Shown here: in pieces, positions 7,629 to 16,271 of the stretch
Numbering within the stretch: the first letter of the stretch is position 1
Layout of the letters: each line of letters starts with the position of its first letter
Assembly (NCBI RefSeq): GCF_029909975.1
Contig: NZ_CP094516.1
Location: forward strand, 5,890,001 to 5,954,000
DNA length: 64,000 nt
Source: Bradyrhizobium sp. ISRA430
GTDB lineage: Bacteria; Pseudomonadota; Alphaproteobacteria; Rhizobiales; Xanthobacteraceae
Direction: 5' to 3'
The notes under the pieces: model-generated
The model's input: the letters and a program-made list of their open reading frames with translations, nothing else
Told to the model about the DNA's origin: nothing
Database searches by the model: none
Made by a program: the position numbers and the translations under genes

Positions 7629-10600
7629 ATGGCCTTTCCTCCCTCTCCCTTTGCTTCCGAGCGCGCTCCCGGCGCTGGCGTCACTGCGGTGCTCGGGCCG
7701 ACCAACACCGGCAAGACCCATCTCGCCATCGAGCGGATGCTCGCGCATTCCTCTGGCATGATCGGGCTGCCGCTGCGCCTGCTCGCGCGCGAGGTCTACA
7801 ACAAGATCGCCGATCGCGCCGGCAGCGAGGCCGTCGCGCTTGTTACGGGCGAGGAGAAGATCAAGCCGAAGAACCCGCGCTACTGGGTCTCCACCGTCGA
7901 AGCGATGCCGAGGGATCTCGACGTGTCCTTCCTCGCCGTTGACGAGGTCCAGATCGGCGCCGATCTCGAGCGCGGCCACGTCTTCACCGACCGCATCCTC
8001 AACCGCCGCGGCCGTGACGAGACGCTGCTGCTTGGCGCCGCGACGATGCGCCCCATCATCGAGCGCCTTCTGCCCGGCGTCTCCATGATCACGCGGCCGC
8101 GGCTGTCGAGCCTGGAATTCGCCGGCGACCGCAAGATCACGCGCCAGCCGCGGCGCACCGCGATCGTCGCGTTCTCAGCCGACGAGGTCTACGCCATCGC
8201 CGAGCTGATCCGCCGCCAGCATGGCGGCGCGGCGGTGGTGCTCGGCTCGCTCTCGCCGCGGACCAGAAATGCGCAGGTGGCGATGTTCCAGAACGGCGAC
8301 GTCGACTATCTCGTCGCCACCGACGCGATCGGCATGGGCCTCAACCTCGACGTCGACCACGTCGCCTTCGCCTCCGATCGCAAGTTCGACGGCTATCAGT
8401 TCCGCAGGCTGACGCCGGCCGAGTTCGCGCAGATCGCCGGTCGTGCCGGCCGCGCCACGCGGAACGGAACGTTCGGCACCACCGGCCGCTGCGCGCCGTT
8501 CGAGCCCGAGCTCGTCAATGCGCTGCAGAACCACACCTTCGACGCCGTGAAGATGCTGCAATGGCGCAACTCGAAGCTGGATTTCTCCTCGCTCGGGGCG
8601 CTGCAGGTGTCGCTCAACTTAGCCCCCGGCCACGAGGCGCTGACGCGCGCGCCGATCGCCGAGGACATGCGTGTGCTCGATCACGCCGCCCGCGACGCCG
8701 AGGTGCGCGATATCGCGCATGGCAAGGCCGCCGTGGAACGGCTGTGGGAGGCCTGCCAGGTCCCGGACTACCGAAAGCTGTCGCCGGCCGCCCATGCTGA
8801 GCTCGTGACCACGCTGTACGGCTTCCTGATGCAGAAAGGCCGCATTCCCGATGCCTGGTTCGCGGCCCAGGTCGACCAGGCCGACCGCATCGACGGCGAC
8901 ATCGACACGCTGTCGGCCCGGATCGCGCAGATCCGCACCTGGACCTTCGCCGCCAACCGGCCGGACTGGCTCGCGGACCCCGAACACTGGCAGGGGATCA
9001 CGCGGGAGGTCGAAAATAAATTGTCGGATGCGCTCCATGAACGCTTGACTGAGCGTTTCGTTGATCGTCGGACCAGTGTATTGATGCGCCGCCTGCGGGA
9101 GAACACGAGCTTGAATACTGAAATCGGCAAGACCGGCGAAGTCATCGTCGAAGGCCACGTCATCGGCCGCCTCGATGGATTCACCTTTGCACCGGATGCG
9201 GCGGAAGCCGGCTCCGATGCGAAAGCCTTGCAGGCCGCAGCGCAAGCCGTGCTCGCCGGCGAGATCACGACGCGTGCGGAAAAGCTCTCCTCGGCGCCCG
9301 ACGAGCAGTTCGTGCTGACCTCCGACGGGACCATCCGCTGGACCGGCGATGCCGTGGCGCGGCTCACTGCCGCAGATGAGGCGCTGCATCCGCGCCTGCG
9401 CATCATCTCCGACGAGCGGCTCACCGGCGCGCCCCGCGACAAGGTGCAGGCGCGGCTCGACCTCTGGCTCAAGACGCATATCGAAAAGCTGCTCGGGCCG
9501 ATGTTCGAGCTGTCCAAGGCCGAGGACGTCACCGGCATTGCCCGCGGCATCGCCTATCAGCTCGTCGAGGCGCTCGGCGTGCTCGAACGTCCGAAGATCG
9601 CGAGTGAGCTGAAGGATCTCGACCAGCCCTCGCGTGCCACGTTGCGGAAATACGGCGTCCGCTTCGGCGCCTATCACATCTATTTCCCCGGCCTTTTGAA
9701 GCCTGCCGCGCGTGCGCTCGCCGCGCTGCTCTGGGCGCTGAAGCAGGACAATGTCGATCTCTCGGCGCTGTCCGGCGCGCAGCATCTGGCGAGCTCGGGC
9801 CGCACCTCGTTCCCGGTCGACAAGGCACTGCCGCGCGATGCCTATCGCGTGCTCGGCTACAAGCAGGCCGGCGAACGCGCCGTGCGCGTCGACATCCTGG
9901 AGCGGCTCGCCGACCTGATCCGTCCGGCGCTGGCCTGGCGCGAGAGCTCGCCCGGCGAAAAGCCCGCCGGCGCGTTCGACGGCCGCGGTTTTGTCGTGAC
10001 GCAGGCGATGACCTCGCTCACCGGCTCGGCCGGCGAGGATTTCGCCTCGGTGCTGCGCGCGCTCGGCTATCGCATGGAGAAGCGTCCGCCGCTGCCGCCG
10101 AAGCCGCAGGTCGTCGAGACGGTCGCGGCGGAGACGCCGCCGGTCGAAGGCCGCGCGGAGACTTCGACTGAGACTGCGGCGGAGGCCGTCGCGGGTCTGC
10201 CGGAGGAACCGAGCACATCCACCGAGGCTGCACCCGAAGCGGCTGCCGAGCCGGTCACCGTCGAGGACGCGCCCGGGATGGAGCAGCATGACGAGGCGGT
10301 ACACGAGGCCGCGCCCACGCTCGAGACTTCGGTTGACGCGCCCGTCACGCCGGAAGACGCTCCCGGCATCGCGCCGCCGGCGGAGGAAGCCGCTGCGCCC
10401 ACCGAGGCTGCAGGCCTTGAAGCCGCTCCCGCCGAGACCGCTGCGACGGAAGCGGCCGTATCGGCCGATGCCGCTGCGCCCGTGGAGGCTGCGGCCACGC
10501 CCGCCGAGCCCGAGCTCGTCGAGGTCTGGCGGCCCGGTGGCCGGCACGAGGATCGCAAGCCGCGTCATGAGCGCCATCGCCACCAGCGTCATCAGCGCCC

Positions 10601-11009
10601 GCAGGCGGGCGCTCAAGCAGGCGCTGCGCCCGCGGAAGGCGAGGCGGCGCAGGCCGCCGATGGCGAGCAGCGCGGCGAGCGCCATCGTCATGGCGGTCGC
10701 AAGGATTTCCGCAAGGGACGCGAGCAGGGCGAGGGCGGCGATCGCCGCGAGCAGCGCGACGACAAGAACCGCCGCTTCGAGGGCAAGGATCGCGATCGAA
10801 GCAAGGGCAAGTTCGGCGACGGCGGCCGTGAGCATCGTGGCCGCGACCGCGACAAGGGCCGCGACCGCCGCGATCGCGAGTCCGGTCCCGCGCACCGCCC
10901 CTACGCCTCGAGCGCGAACCCGCGCGAGCGCGATCGTCCGATCGATCCGAACTCGCCCTTCGCCAAGCTCGCCGCGCTGAAAGAGCAGCTCGCCGGTCGG
11001 AAGGAGTAA
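7629..11009 (+). CDS. SUV3-like DExH RNA helicase with charged C-terminal tail
   Basis: A 1126-residue protein. The P-loop GPTNTGKTHLA (about 23-33) is the signature of the SUV3 (mitochondrial degradosome helicase) family; the DExH box is DEVQ (about 105-108), and motif VI reads QIAGRAGRATR at about 272-282, preceded by ATDAIGMGLNLD. Residues to about 800 form the helicase core and its family-specific helical domains. From about 830 to the end the protein is low in complexity: first A/E/P-rich acidic, then strongly basic R/D/G/K-rich, ending SPFAKLAALKEQL. Such tails in RNase E and DEAD-box proteins bind RNA or partners. It is likely an RNA remodelling or decay helicase. The stop codon overlaps the AAGGAG site that serves the next gene, so it is co-translated with the S4 protein, as in many Rhizobiales. 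Confidence 0.9.
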   Translation: MAFPPSPFASERAPGAGVTAVLGPTNTGKTHLAIERMLAHSSGMIGLPLRLLAREVYNKIADRAGSEAVALVTGEEKIKPKNPRYWVSTVEAMPRDLDVSFLAVDEVQIGADLERGHVFTDRILNRRGRDETLLLGAATMRPIIERLLPGVSMITRPRLSSLEFAGDRKITRQPRRTAIVAFSADEVYAIAELIRRQHGGAAVVLGSLSPRTRNAQVAMFQNGDVDYLVATDAIGMGLNLDVDHVAFASDRKFDGYQFRRLTPAEFAQIAGRAGRATRNGTFGTTGRCAPFEPELVNALQNHTFDAVKMLQWRNSKLDFSSLGALQVSLNLAPGHEALTRAPIAEDMRVLDHAARDAEVRDIAHGKAAVERLWEACQVPDYRKLSPAAHAELVTTLYGFLMQKGRIPDAWFAAQVDQADRIDGDIDTLSARIAQIRTWTFAANRPDWLADPEHWQGITREVENKLSDALHERLTERFVDRRTSVLMRRLRENTSLNTEIGKTGEVIVEGHVIGRLDGFTFAPDAAEAGSDAKALQAAAQAVLAGEITTRAEKLSSAPDEQFVLTSDGTIRWTGDAVARLTAADEALHPRLRIISDERLTGAPRDKVQARLDLWLKTHIEKLLGPMFELSKAEDVTGIARGIAYQLVEALGVLERPKIASELKDLDQPSRATLRKYGVRFGAYHIYFPGLLKPAARALAALLWALKQDNVDLSALSGAQHLASSGRTSFPVDKALPRDAYRVLGYKQAGERAVRVDILERLADLIRPALAWRESSPGEKPAGAFDGRGFVVTQAMTSLTGSAGEDFASVLRALGYRMEKRPPLPPKPQVVETVAAETPPVEGRAETSTETAAEAVAGLPEEPSTSTEAAPEAAAEPVTVEDAPGMEQHDEAVHEAAPTLETSVDAPVTPEDAPGIAPPAEEAAAPTEAAGLEAAPAETAATEAAVSADAAAPVEAAATPAEPELVEVWRPGGRHEDRKPRHERHRHQRHQRPQAGAQAGAAPAEGEAAQAADGEQRGERHRHGGRKDFRKGREQGEGGDRREQRDDKNRRFEGKDRDRSKGKFGDGGREHRGRDRDKGRDRRDRESGPAHRPYASSANPRERDRPIDPNSPFAKLAALKEQLAGRKE

Positions 11010-11013
11010 TCCC

Positions 11014-11292
11014 ACGACGACCGAGCGCCAGCGTCTCGACAAATGGCTGTGGCATGCGCGGGTGGTGAAGGCGCGTACCTCGGCGGCCGAGCTCGTCGTC
11101 TCAGGCCACGTCCGCGTCAACGGCGTGCGCGAGACCTCGCCGGGGCACGCGATCAAGATCGGCGACGTCCTCACCATCGCGCTCGATCGCGCGGTGCGCG
11201 TGCTGAAGGTGACCGCGTTCAACGAGCGTCGCGGCGATGCGGCCTCGGCCCGCGTGCTCTACGAGGAGGTCGGCGATGCAAAGCGCAATTAA
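11014..11292 (+). CDS. S4-domain RNA-binding protein (Hsp15-like)
   Basis: A 92-residue protein of the S4/Hsp15 (HslR) type, which binds RNA and in E. coli recycles stalled 50S subunits carrying nascent chains. The family N-terminus is clear: RQRLDKWLWHARVVKART, then VVSGHVRVNG. No ATG, GTG or TTG precedes this block in frame; the first normal start is the GTG at 11062, which would delete the conserved LDKWLW helix. A strong AAGGAG (11001-11006) sits seven bases ahead of an ACG at 11014 and ten ahead of an ACG at 11017. I therefore propose an ACG start, or a sequence error turning ATG into ACG. The gene follows the helicase stop by four bases and precedes fdxA and carD. Confidence 0.78.
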   Translation, partial: TTTERQRLDKWLWHARVVKARTSAAELVVSGHVRVNGVRETSPGHAIKIGDVLTIALDRAVRVLKVTAFNERRGDAASARVLYEEVGDAKRN

Positions 11293-11423
11293 TTGCGCAT
11301 CGTATTCACTTCTTGGCCGATCAAGCGCGGAAAGCGGTCCTGATCGCCCCTGTCGATCTTGCAGCGCCGGGCCATCCGCGCTACGCAAGCCTCGACTTTT
11401 AAAAGAGCTTTTCGGAGCGTTGG

Positions 11424-11762
11424 ATGACTTACGTCGTCACTGAGAACTGCATCAAGTGCAAGTACACCGACTGCGTCGAGGTCTGCCCTGTCGACTGCTT
11501 CTACGAGGGCGACAACATGCTCGTCATCCATCCTGACGAATGCATCGATTGTGGCGTGTGCGAGCCGGAATGCCCCGCCGACGCCATCAAGCCCGATACG
11601 GAACCGGGCTTGGAAAAGTGGCTCCAGGTCAACGCCGACTACGCCAAGAGCTGGCCGAACATCACGCAGAAGAAAGAATCACCCGCCGACGCGAAGGAAT
11701 TCGACGGCATGGAGGGCAAGTTCGAGAAATATTTTTCTCCGAACCCCGGCTCCGGGGACTGA
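11424..11762 (+). CDS. fdxA: 7Fe ferredoxin
   Basis: A 112-residue ferredoxin. [18 protein letters not shown] and [12 protein letters not shown] supply the cysteines for one 3Fe-4S and one 4Fe-4S cluster, the pattern of the Azotobacter-type 7Fe ferredoxin FdxA, including the [10 protein letters not shown] bridge between them. It is a soluble low-potential electron carrier. CGGAGC lies eight bases before the ATG. The tail (about 60-112) is the usual family extension. Its place between the S4 gene and carD is the common Rhizobiales order; its redox partner cannot be told from here. Confidence 0.95.
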   Translation: MTYVVTENCIKCKYTDCVEVCPVDCFYEGDNMLVIHPDECIDCGVCEPECPADAIKPDTEPGLEKWLQVNADYAKSWPNITQKKESPADAKEFDGMEGKFEKYFSPNPGSGD

Positions 11763-11830
11763 TCCGCGCTCAAACTTAACCCTAATAGCGCCGAATACGC
11801 CGAAAACCAGCCCTAAAAGCCCCTAAATCA

Positions 11831-11858
11831 TTGATTTTTGCGGGAAATGTGCTATATT
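11831..11858 (+). promoter_or_regulatory. Housekeeping-type promoter of carD
   Basis: TTGATT (11831-11836) and TATATT (11853-11858) with a 16-base spacer, in a markedly AT-rich stretch. It lies upstream of carD and shows that translation cannot begin at the ATG at 11838, which falls inside the promoter. Confidence 0.6.
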
Positions 11859-11957
11859 GGGCACATTAAGCCGAACCCCGTCAGCCCCGATTGGCCCCTC
11901 TGGGTTCCCGTGAAACCAAATGTCGAACAGGGGCGTGGCAGTTTCCGCGCGCAGGCT

Positions 11958-12908
11958 GTGTCACAGAAAACGCGTAAAAAGAGTACTTCTGCGAGGGCTT
12001 CCCATAAGGAGGCCAAAAAAGTCGCCGCGGCCAGCCGTAGCGCATCCAAGGGCCGTGCCGCCACGAAGGCGTCGGCTGCAAAGTCCTCCAAGAACAAAAG
12101 AAGTGCAATGCCGAACAAGACTGCCAAAACTGCCGCGAAAGCGACCGTTTCGAAGCCTGCTGCCAAGCCTGCCAAGCCTGTTGCCGCCAAGCCTGCGCCG
12201 AAGACGCCCGTTGCTGCCGCCTCTGCCAAGGCCCCCGTCGCTGCCAAGCCGGCCGTGAAGCCCGCTGCTGCGCCGAAGGTCGAGGAGAAGAAGGTCGTGA
12301 CCCAGCGCCAGGGCTTCAAGGCCAACGAATTCGTCGTCTATCCCGCTCACGGCGTCGGCCAGATCCTCGCCATTGAGGAGCAGGAGATCGCCGGTGCCAA
12401 GCTCGAGCTGTTCGTCATCAACTTCATCAAGGACAAGATGACGCTTCGCGTTCCGACCGCGAAGGTCGCCAACGTCGGCATGCGCAAGCTCTCCGAGCCC
12501 GCGCTGGTGAAGAAGGCGCTCGAGACCCTGAAGGGCCGCGCTCGCGTCAAGCGCACCATGTGGTCGCGCCGCGCCCAGGAGTACGAAGCGAAGATCAATT
12601 CGGGCGACATCGTCGCGATCGCGGAAGTCGTGCGCGATCTCTATCGCTCGGAGTCGCAGCCCGAGCAGTCCTACTCCGAACGCCAGCTCTACGAAGCGGC
12701 GCTCGATCGTTTGTCCCGCGAGATCGCGGTGGTGCAGCACTCGACCGAGACCGAAGCGGTCAAGGAGATCGAGGCCCAGCTCGCCAAGAGCCCGCGCCGC
12801 GCGTCCGCCAAGGCCGAAGCCGCCGACGGCGAAGCCGACACGGATGCCGAGGGCGACGCCGATGATGGCGATGGCGACGACACCACGGTCGCCGACGAGG
12901 CGGCGTAA
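11958..12908 (+). CDS. carD: CarD-family transcription regulator with lysine/alanine-rich N-terminus
   Basis: About 316 residues. The C-terminal two thirds is a standard CarD protein: the RNA polymerase interaction domain begins FKANEFVVYPAHGVGQI, followed by LELFVINFIKDKMTLRVP and a DNA-binding helical domain with TMWSRRAQEY. CarD binds RNA polymerase beta and stabilises open promoter complexes. Ahead of it stands a tail of about 110 residues made mostly of K, A, P and S with KPAAKPAKPV repeats, like histone H1 tails, and an acidic D/E-rich end follows it. Start placement is uncertain: the GTG at 11958 matches the onset of the K/A-rich composition; an ATG at 12108 is the main alternative. 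It has its own promoter and terminator. Confidence 0.88.
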   Translation: MSQKTRKKSTSARASHKEAKKVAAASRSASKGRAATKASAAKSSKNKRSAMPNKTAKTAAKATVSKPAAKPAKPVAAKPAPKTPVAAASAKAPVAAKPAVKPAAAPKVEEKKVVTQRQGFKANEFVVYPAHGVGQILAIEEQEIAGAKLELFVINFIKDKMTLRVPTAKVANVGMRKLSEPALVKKALETLKGRARVKRTMWSRRAQEYEAKINSGDIVAIAEVVRDLYRSESQPEQSYSERQLYEAALDRLSREIAVVQHSTETEAVKEIEAQLAKSPRRASAKAEAADGEADTDAEGDADDGDGDDTTVADEAA

Positions 12909-12933
12909 GCTCTCACGTCGATCGCAACAGATC

Positions 12934-12962
12934 AAAAGCCCGGCCGTTCGGCCGGGCTTTTT
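12934..12962 (+). terminator. Rho-independent terminator of carD
   Basis: AAAAGCCCGGCC-GTTC-GGCCGGGCTTTTT: a 12-bp stem, four-base loop and run of T, 26 bases after the carD stop codon. Confidence 0.92.
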
Positions 12963-13009
12963 GTGTCTGTAGCGAGAGTGGTGGTGCGAGGCTGATTCCA
13001 CCAACCCGG

Positions 13010-13147
13010 TGTCGTCCCGGCGCAGGCCGGGGACCCATAACTCCAGGGAGGAGTTGTGGTGCACACTCGCAACCAAGAGTCTTCGTCAAACCCAATCCTG
13101 GGGTCATGGGTCCCGGGCTCGCGCTTTGCGCGCCCCCGGGACGACGA
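13010..13147. repeat. Interspersed palindromic element, GTCGTCCC...GGGACGAC type
   Basis: A 138-bp element. The left end is GTCGTCCCGGCGCAGGCCGG then GGACCCATAACTCCAGGG; the right end is CCTGGGGTCATGGGTCCC and finally CCCGGGACGAC. A second copy with the same order of blocks lies at 42080-42207. It fills the gap between carD and regA. Confidence 0.78.
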
Positions 13148-13150
13148 GCC

Positions 13151-13684
13151 TTACTTCACCGGCCGCTTCTCGAGCTTCCGCGCCAAGGTGCGCCGGTGCA
13201 TGCCCAGCCGTCTTGCTGCTTCCGAGATATTGAAATCCGTCTCGATCAGCGTCTGATGGATGCGCTCCCATTCCAGCGTCTTGATCGAGGTCGGTCGCGT
13301 ATCGAGCGCGACCTCGGCGTTGCCTTCGGCCTTGTGGAAGGCCGCCTCGATATCGTCGGTGTTGGAAGGCTTTGCCAGATAGTGACAGGCGCCCAGCTTG
13401 ATGGCTTCGACCGCGGTGGCGATGCTGGCAAAGCCGGTCAGCACGACGATCAGCATCTCCGGATCGTGGCTGTGCAACAGCTCGACGCAGGCAAGGCCGG
13501 AGGCACCGCCGAGCTTGAGATCGACCACGGCGTAGCCGAAGGAGCGCTCCTCCAGAACCTTCCGGACCTCTTCGATCGATGCAGCCAGCACGACCTCATA
13601 GCCGCGCCGCTCGAAGGAGCGCTTGAGCGTGCGGGCAAAGCCGGCATCGTCCTCGACGACGATGAGCGAGCGGTCAGGCGTCAA
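13151..13684 (-). CDS. regA: RegA/ActR-type redox response regulator
   Basis: A 177-residue two-domain regulator. The receiver has EDD (about 11-13), the phospho-acceptor aspartate in AVVDLKLGG (about 55), LTGFAS and KPS. A Fis-type helix-turn-helix (NISEAARRLGMHRRTLARKL) ends the protein, the hallmark of the RegA/ActR/PrrA family, which controls respiration, redox balance and, in rhizobia, nitrogen fixation genes. The start is most likely the TTG at 13684: GGAGGCGG lies just upstream and this gives the family N-terminus. It overlaps the last 11 bases of regB, so the two are translationally coupled. It is the last gene of the cyo-SURF1-regB-regA block. ActR or RegR are equivalent names in rhizobia. 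Confidence 0.92.
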   Translation of the reverse strand: MTPDRSLIVVEDDAGFARTLKRSFERRGYEVVLAASIEEVRKVLEERSFGYAVVDLKLGGASGLACVELLHSHDPEMLIVVLTGFASIATAVEAIKLGACHYLAKPSNTDDIEAAFHKAEGNAEVALDTRPTSIKTLEWERIHQTLIETDFNISEAARRLGMHRRTLARKLEKRPVK

Positions 13685-15077
13685 AGCCGCCTCCGATTGC
13701 GAGCGTTGCAAGCGGCAGCGTGAGGCGGACGGTGGCACCGCGCTTCCTGTGGTTCTCGGCGGTCACGCTGCCTCCCAGCTTGCGCACGACGTTCACGACC
13801 AGGAACAGGCCGAGCCCGCCGCCGGCGCGCCCCTTGCTCGATTGGTAGGGCTTTCCGAGTTGCGCCAGCATTTCGGGCGCGAAGCCGGGGCCGCGGTCGC
13901 TGACCGACAGCACAAGCTTGTCGTCCTCGCGCTCGGCGAGCAGCTCGACCCAGTCGCGCGAGACCTCATAGGCGTTGTCTAGCACGTTGAAGATCACCTG
14001 CTTCAGCGCCACGTCGGAGACGATCGCGACGTCCTCGCCGAACGTGTTGACGAAATACAGCGTCCGCGCCGAGCGCGCATTGCGCCACTCCTCGACCATG
14101 TCGGTGAGGAACGCCGTCACCGTGGTCGGCGACGATCCTTCGCCGCGCGCCTCGCCTGCGGAGACCAGGATGCCGGTCACGATGGTCTTGCAGCGTTGCA
14201 GCGAGGTTTCCATCTCGGCGAGATCCTCGGCGAGCTCGCGATCGGCGGCGAGATCCGGCATGCGGCGCCAGTCGCTGAGGATGACCGAGAGCGAGGCGAG
14301 CGGCGTGCCGAGCTCGTGAGCGGCGCCGGAGGCGAGCAGGCCCATGCGGACGATGTGATCCTGCTCGGCCGCATGCTGGCGCAGCGCGGCCAGATGCGCG
14401 TCGCGCTCGCGCAGGTTCCTGTTGATGCGGGTCACGAACACGACCAGCAGCACGGCATTGAGGACGAAGCCGAGCAGCATGCCGGCAACAGTGAGGGTAT
14501 AGGTCTCGCTGAGCGGATTGGGCGGCAGCTCGAGCGGCCGGTAGGCCACCGTCAGCCAGACGAAGCTCGCACAGGTCAGCGCGACCAGCGACCAGGTCGA
14601 GCGGGCATCGAGCAGCACCGCTCCCAGCGTCACCTGGAGCAGGAACAGCGAGGTGAAGGGATTGGTCGCGCCGCCGCTGAGGTAAAGCTGCGCGGTCAGC
14701 GCAGCGACGTCGAGCATAAGAGCAACCAGCAGCTCGTTGTTGGTAACCGCCGCGCGATGACGCACCCAGACAAGGCTCGAGACGTTGAGCAGGACCAGCG
14801 CACCGATCACCGCGCCCATCCGCTCCAGCGGCAAGGGAATGCCGAGCCCGAAATGCACGGCACCGATGGTCACGACCTGGCCGACCACCGCGGTCCAGCG
14901 GAGCTGGATCAGCAGCGCCATGTTCTTGCGGTTGGTCTCGTCGTCTGTCGGCGAGGCGCCGGTCAGCCCGCTGCGCGCGTCCGACTGCGGTTGCAGCGTG
15001 ACGGCCAGCTCACCATGGGCAGGCGTCTGGGGAAGCGTCTTCCCGTCGTCAGGTTGGCTCGACGATCGTTCCAGCAT
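13674..15077 (-). CDS. regB: RegB/ActS-type redox sensor histidine kinase
   Basis: A 467-residue membrane kinase. Six transmembrane helices span about 58-218. Between them lies GGATNPF (135-141), the RegB heptapeptide GGxxNPF involved in quinone sensing. The H-box is AAHELGTPL with the phospho-histidine at 254, and Cys296 in LQRCKTIV matches the redox-active cysteine of RegB. The ATP-binding domain has NVLDNA, DRGPGF and GGGLGLFL. It would sense the quinone pool or oxygen state and phosphorylate RegA. The ATG at 15077 overlaps the SURF1 gene end by 29 bases, so kinase, regulator and oxidase assembly factor are in one operon; the oxidase it probably regulates lies directly upstream. Confidence 0.93.
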   Translation of the reverse strand: MLERSSSQPDDGKTLPQTPAHGELAVTLQPQSDARSGLTGASPTDDETNRKNMALLIQLRWTAVVGQVVTIGAVHFGLGIPLPLERMGAVIGALVLLNVSSLVWVRHRAAVTNNELLVALMLDVAALTAQLYLSGGATNPFTSLFLLQVTLGAVLLDARSTWSLVALTCASFVWLTVAYRPLELPPNPLSETYTLTVAGMLLGFVLNAVLLVVFVTRINRNLRERDAHLAALRQHAAEQDHIVRMGLLASGAAHELGTPLASLSVILSDWRRMPDLAADRELAEDLAEMETSLQRCKTIVTGILVSAGEARGEGSSPTTVTAFLTDMVEEWRNARSARTLYFVNTFGEDVAIVSDVALKQVIFNVLDNAYEVSRDWVELLAEREDDKLVLSVSDRGPGFAPEMLAQLGKPYQSSKGRAGGGLGLFLVVNVVRKLGGSVTAENHRKRGATVRLTLPLATLAIGGGFDA

Positions 15078-15879
15078 CTGATCCCGTCCTGCGGGCGGAG
15101 GCATCAGGGCCGCCGGCCGGTTCGTGGACGAAGCGCGTGCGGCGGAACAGCCCGCCGCCGAATGTGACGTAAAATTTACCGGCCAGCATGAAGGCCAGGG
15201 CAAACCACGTCAGCGCGTAGATCAGGTGGTTATTGGGAAAGCGGATCACGGTCAATCCGCCGATTGGACCTCCGCCTGCGCGCGGCGCCGCATCAGCATC
15301 GATGAAGAAGGGGGCAACATCGTGCATGCCGCGAGCCGCTGCGATTGCAGCAACGTCCCGCGAATACCAGCGGTCGTGGACGGGATCGTTATTCCTCAGG
15401 AACCCGCCTTTCGGCTCCGTCATGCGTAACAAGCCGGTGATCTCGACGGTGCTTTCCGGATTGCCGTCCTGCCGCGTCGATGCGTCGCGCCGCTCGGCTG
15501 GCACGAAGCCGCGATTGATCAGGACCAGCGTGCCGTCCTCGCGCCGGAGCGGCGTGAGCACCCAATAGCCGGCGCCTTCCTCGGTGACGGCCTGAACCAG
15601 CGTTTCCCGGTCGTGCAGGAAGCGGCCTGTCACGGCGACGTGCCGGTATTCGTCATTTGCCGCGGAGACCGTGGGCCAGGCCGCAGGCGAAGGAATCGGC
15701 TGGGCCGCGGCGTGGACGCGCTGCTCGACGCGGTCGATCAGCGCCAGCTTCCAGGCGCGGCGCTCGATCTGCCAGACGCCGAGTGCGATCAGGAGCGCGA
15801 ACGCGGCGAGCGCGGGGACCGTAAGCCACAAGGCGGGGCGCGCGGTCTTGCCGCGCGTCCCGTTTTCCATGTCGCTCAC
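15049..15879 (-). CDS. SURF1-family cytochrome oxidase assembly protein
   Basis: About 276 residues with the SURF1 pattern: one transmembrane helix near the N-terminus (LWLTVPALAAFALLIALGVW followed by QIERRAWK), a periplasmic domain with VAVTGRF, VLINRGFVP and LRMTEPKGGFL, and a second helix near the end in HLIYALTWFALAFML. SURF1 proteins help insert haem a into oxidases; with quinol oxidases a similar role is assumed. The start is not certain: the GTG at 15879 has GGCGGGG upstream, the ATG at 15870 is close by, and a GTG at 15897 overlaps the cyoD stop. It lies directly behind cyoD, which argues for service to this bo3 oxidase. Confidence 0.9.
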   Translation of the reverse strand: MSDMENGTRGKTARPALWLTVPALAAFALLIALGVWQIERRAWKLALIDRVEQRVHAAAQPIPSPAAWPTVSAANDEYRHVAVTGRFLHDRETLVQAVTEEGAGYWVLTPLRREDGTLVLINRGFVPAERRDASTRQDGNPESTVEITGLLRMTEPKGGFLRNNDPVHDRWYSRDVAAIAAARGMHDVAPFFIDADAAPRAGGGPIGGLTVIRFPNNHLIYALTWFALAFMLAGKFYVTFGGGLFRRTRFVHEPAGGPDASARRTGSDAGTIVEPT

Positions 15880-15893
15880 GGTCCCCGCCTTGC

Positions 15894-16271
15894 TCACTTC
15901 ATCCCGCTCATCTCGTGGATCGGCATCATGTTGCTGTTGAGGTGGTTCATGACCCACAGCGAGCCGGACAGCGCGATCACGACCATGACGATGGTGAAGA
16001 TCAGCGCCATCATGCTCCAGCCGTTCTCGGAGGTCGTGTTCATGTGCAGGAAGTAGATCATGTGCACGACGATCTGCACCACGGCGAAGGCCATGATGAC
16101 CAGCGCGGTGATCTGCTTGCTGGGAAGCACGCCGCTCATCACCAGCCAGAACGGGATCGCGGTGAGCACGACCGAGAGCACGAAGCCGAGCAGATAGGTC
16201 GAGAGCGATCCGTGCGCGTGGTCGTCGTGGTGGTGATGGTCTGCAGCCGTGGCGTGGGTGTCGGTGGTCAT
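15894..16271 (-). CDS. cyoD: Cytochrome bo3 ubiquinol oxidase subunit IV
   Basis: A 125-residue membrane protein. After a histidine-rich start ([15 protein letters not shown]) it has three hydrophobic helices ([40 protein letters not shown] and [20 protein letters not shown]), the CyoD layout. It assists assembly of the oxidase. The ATG at 16271 overlaps the cyoC stop (ATGA), so it is coupled to cyoC. The first seven histidines could bind metal, a variable family feature. Confidence 0.93.
   Translation of the reverse strand: MTTDTHATAADHHHHDDHAHGSLSTYLLGFVLSVVLTAIPFWLVMSGVLPSKQITALVIMAFAVVQIVVHMIYFLHMNTTSENGWSMMALIFTIVMVVIALSGSLWVMNHLNSNMMPIHEMSGMK

Noticed and set aside
8619..11222. 867-residue frame antisense to the SUV3-like gene
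   Set aside because: It is a high-GC shadow of a well supported gene with clear helicase motifs; its sequence is R/L/G/A-rich without domains.
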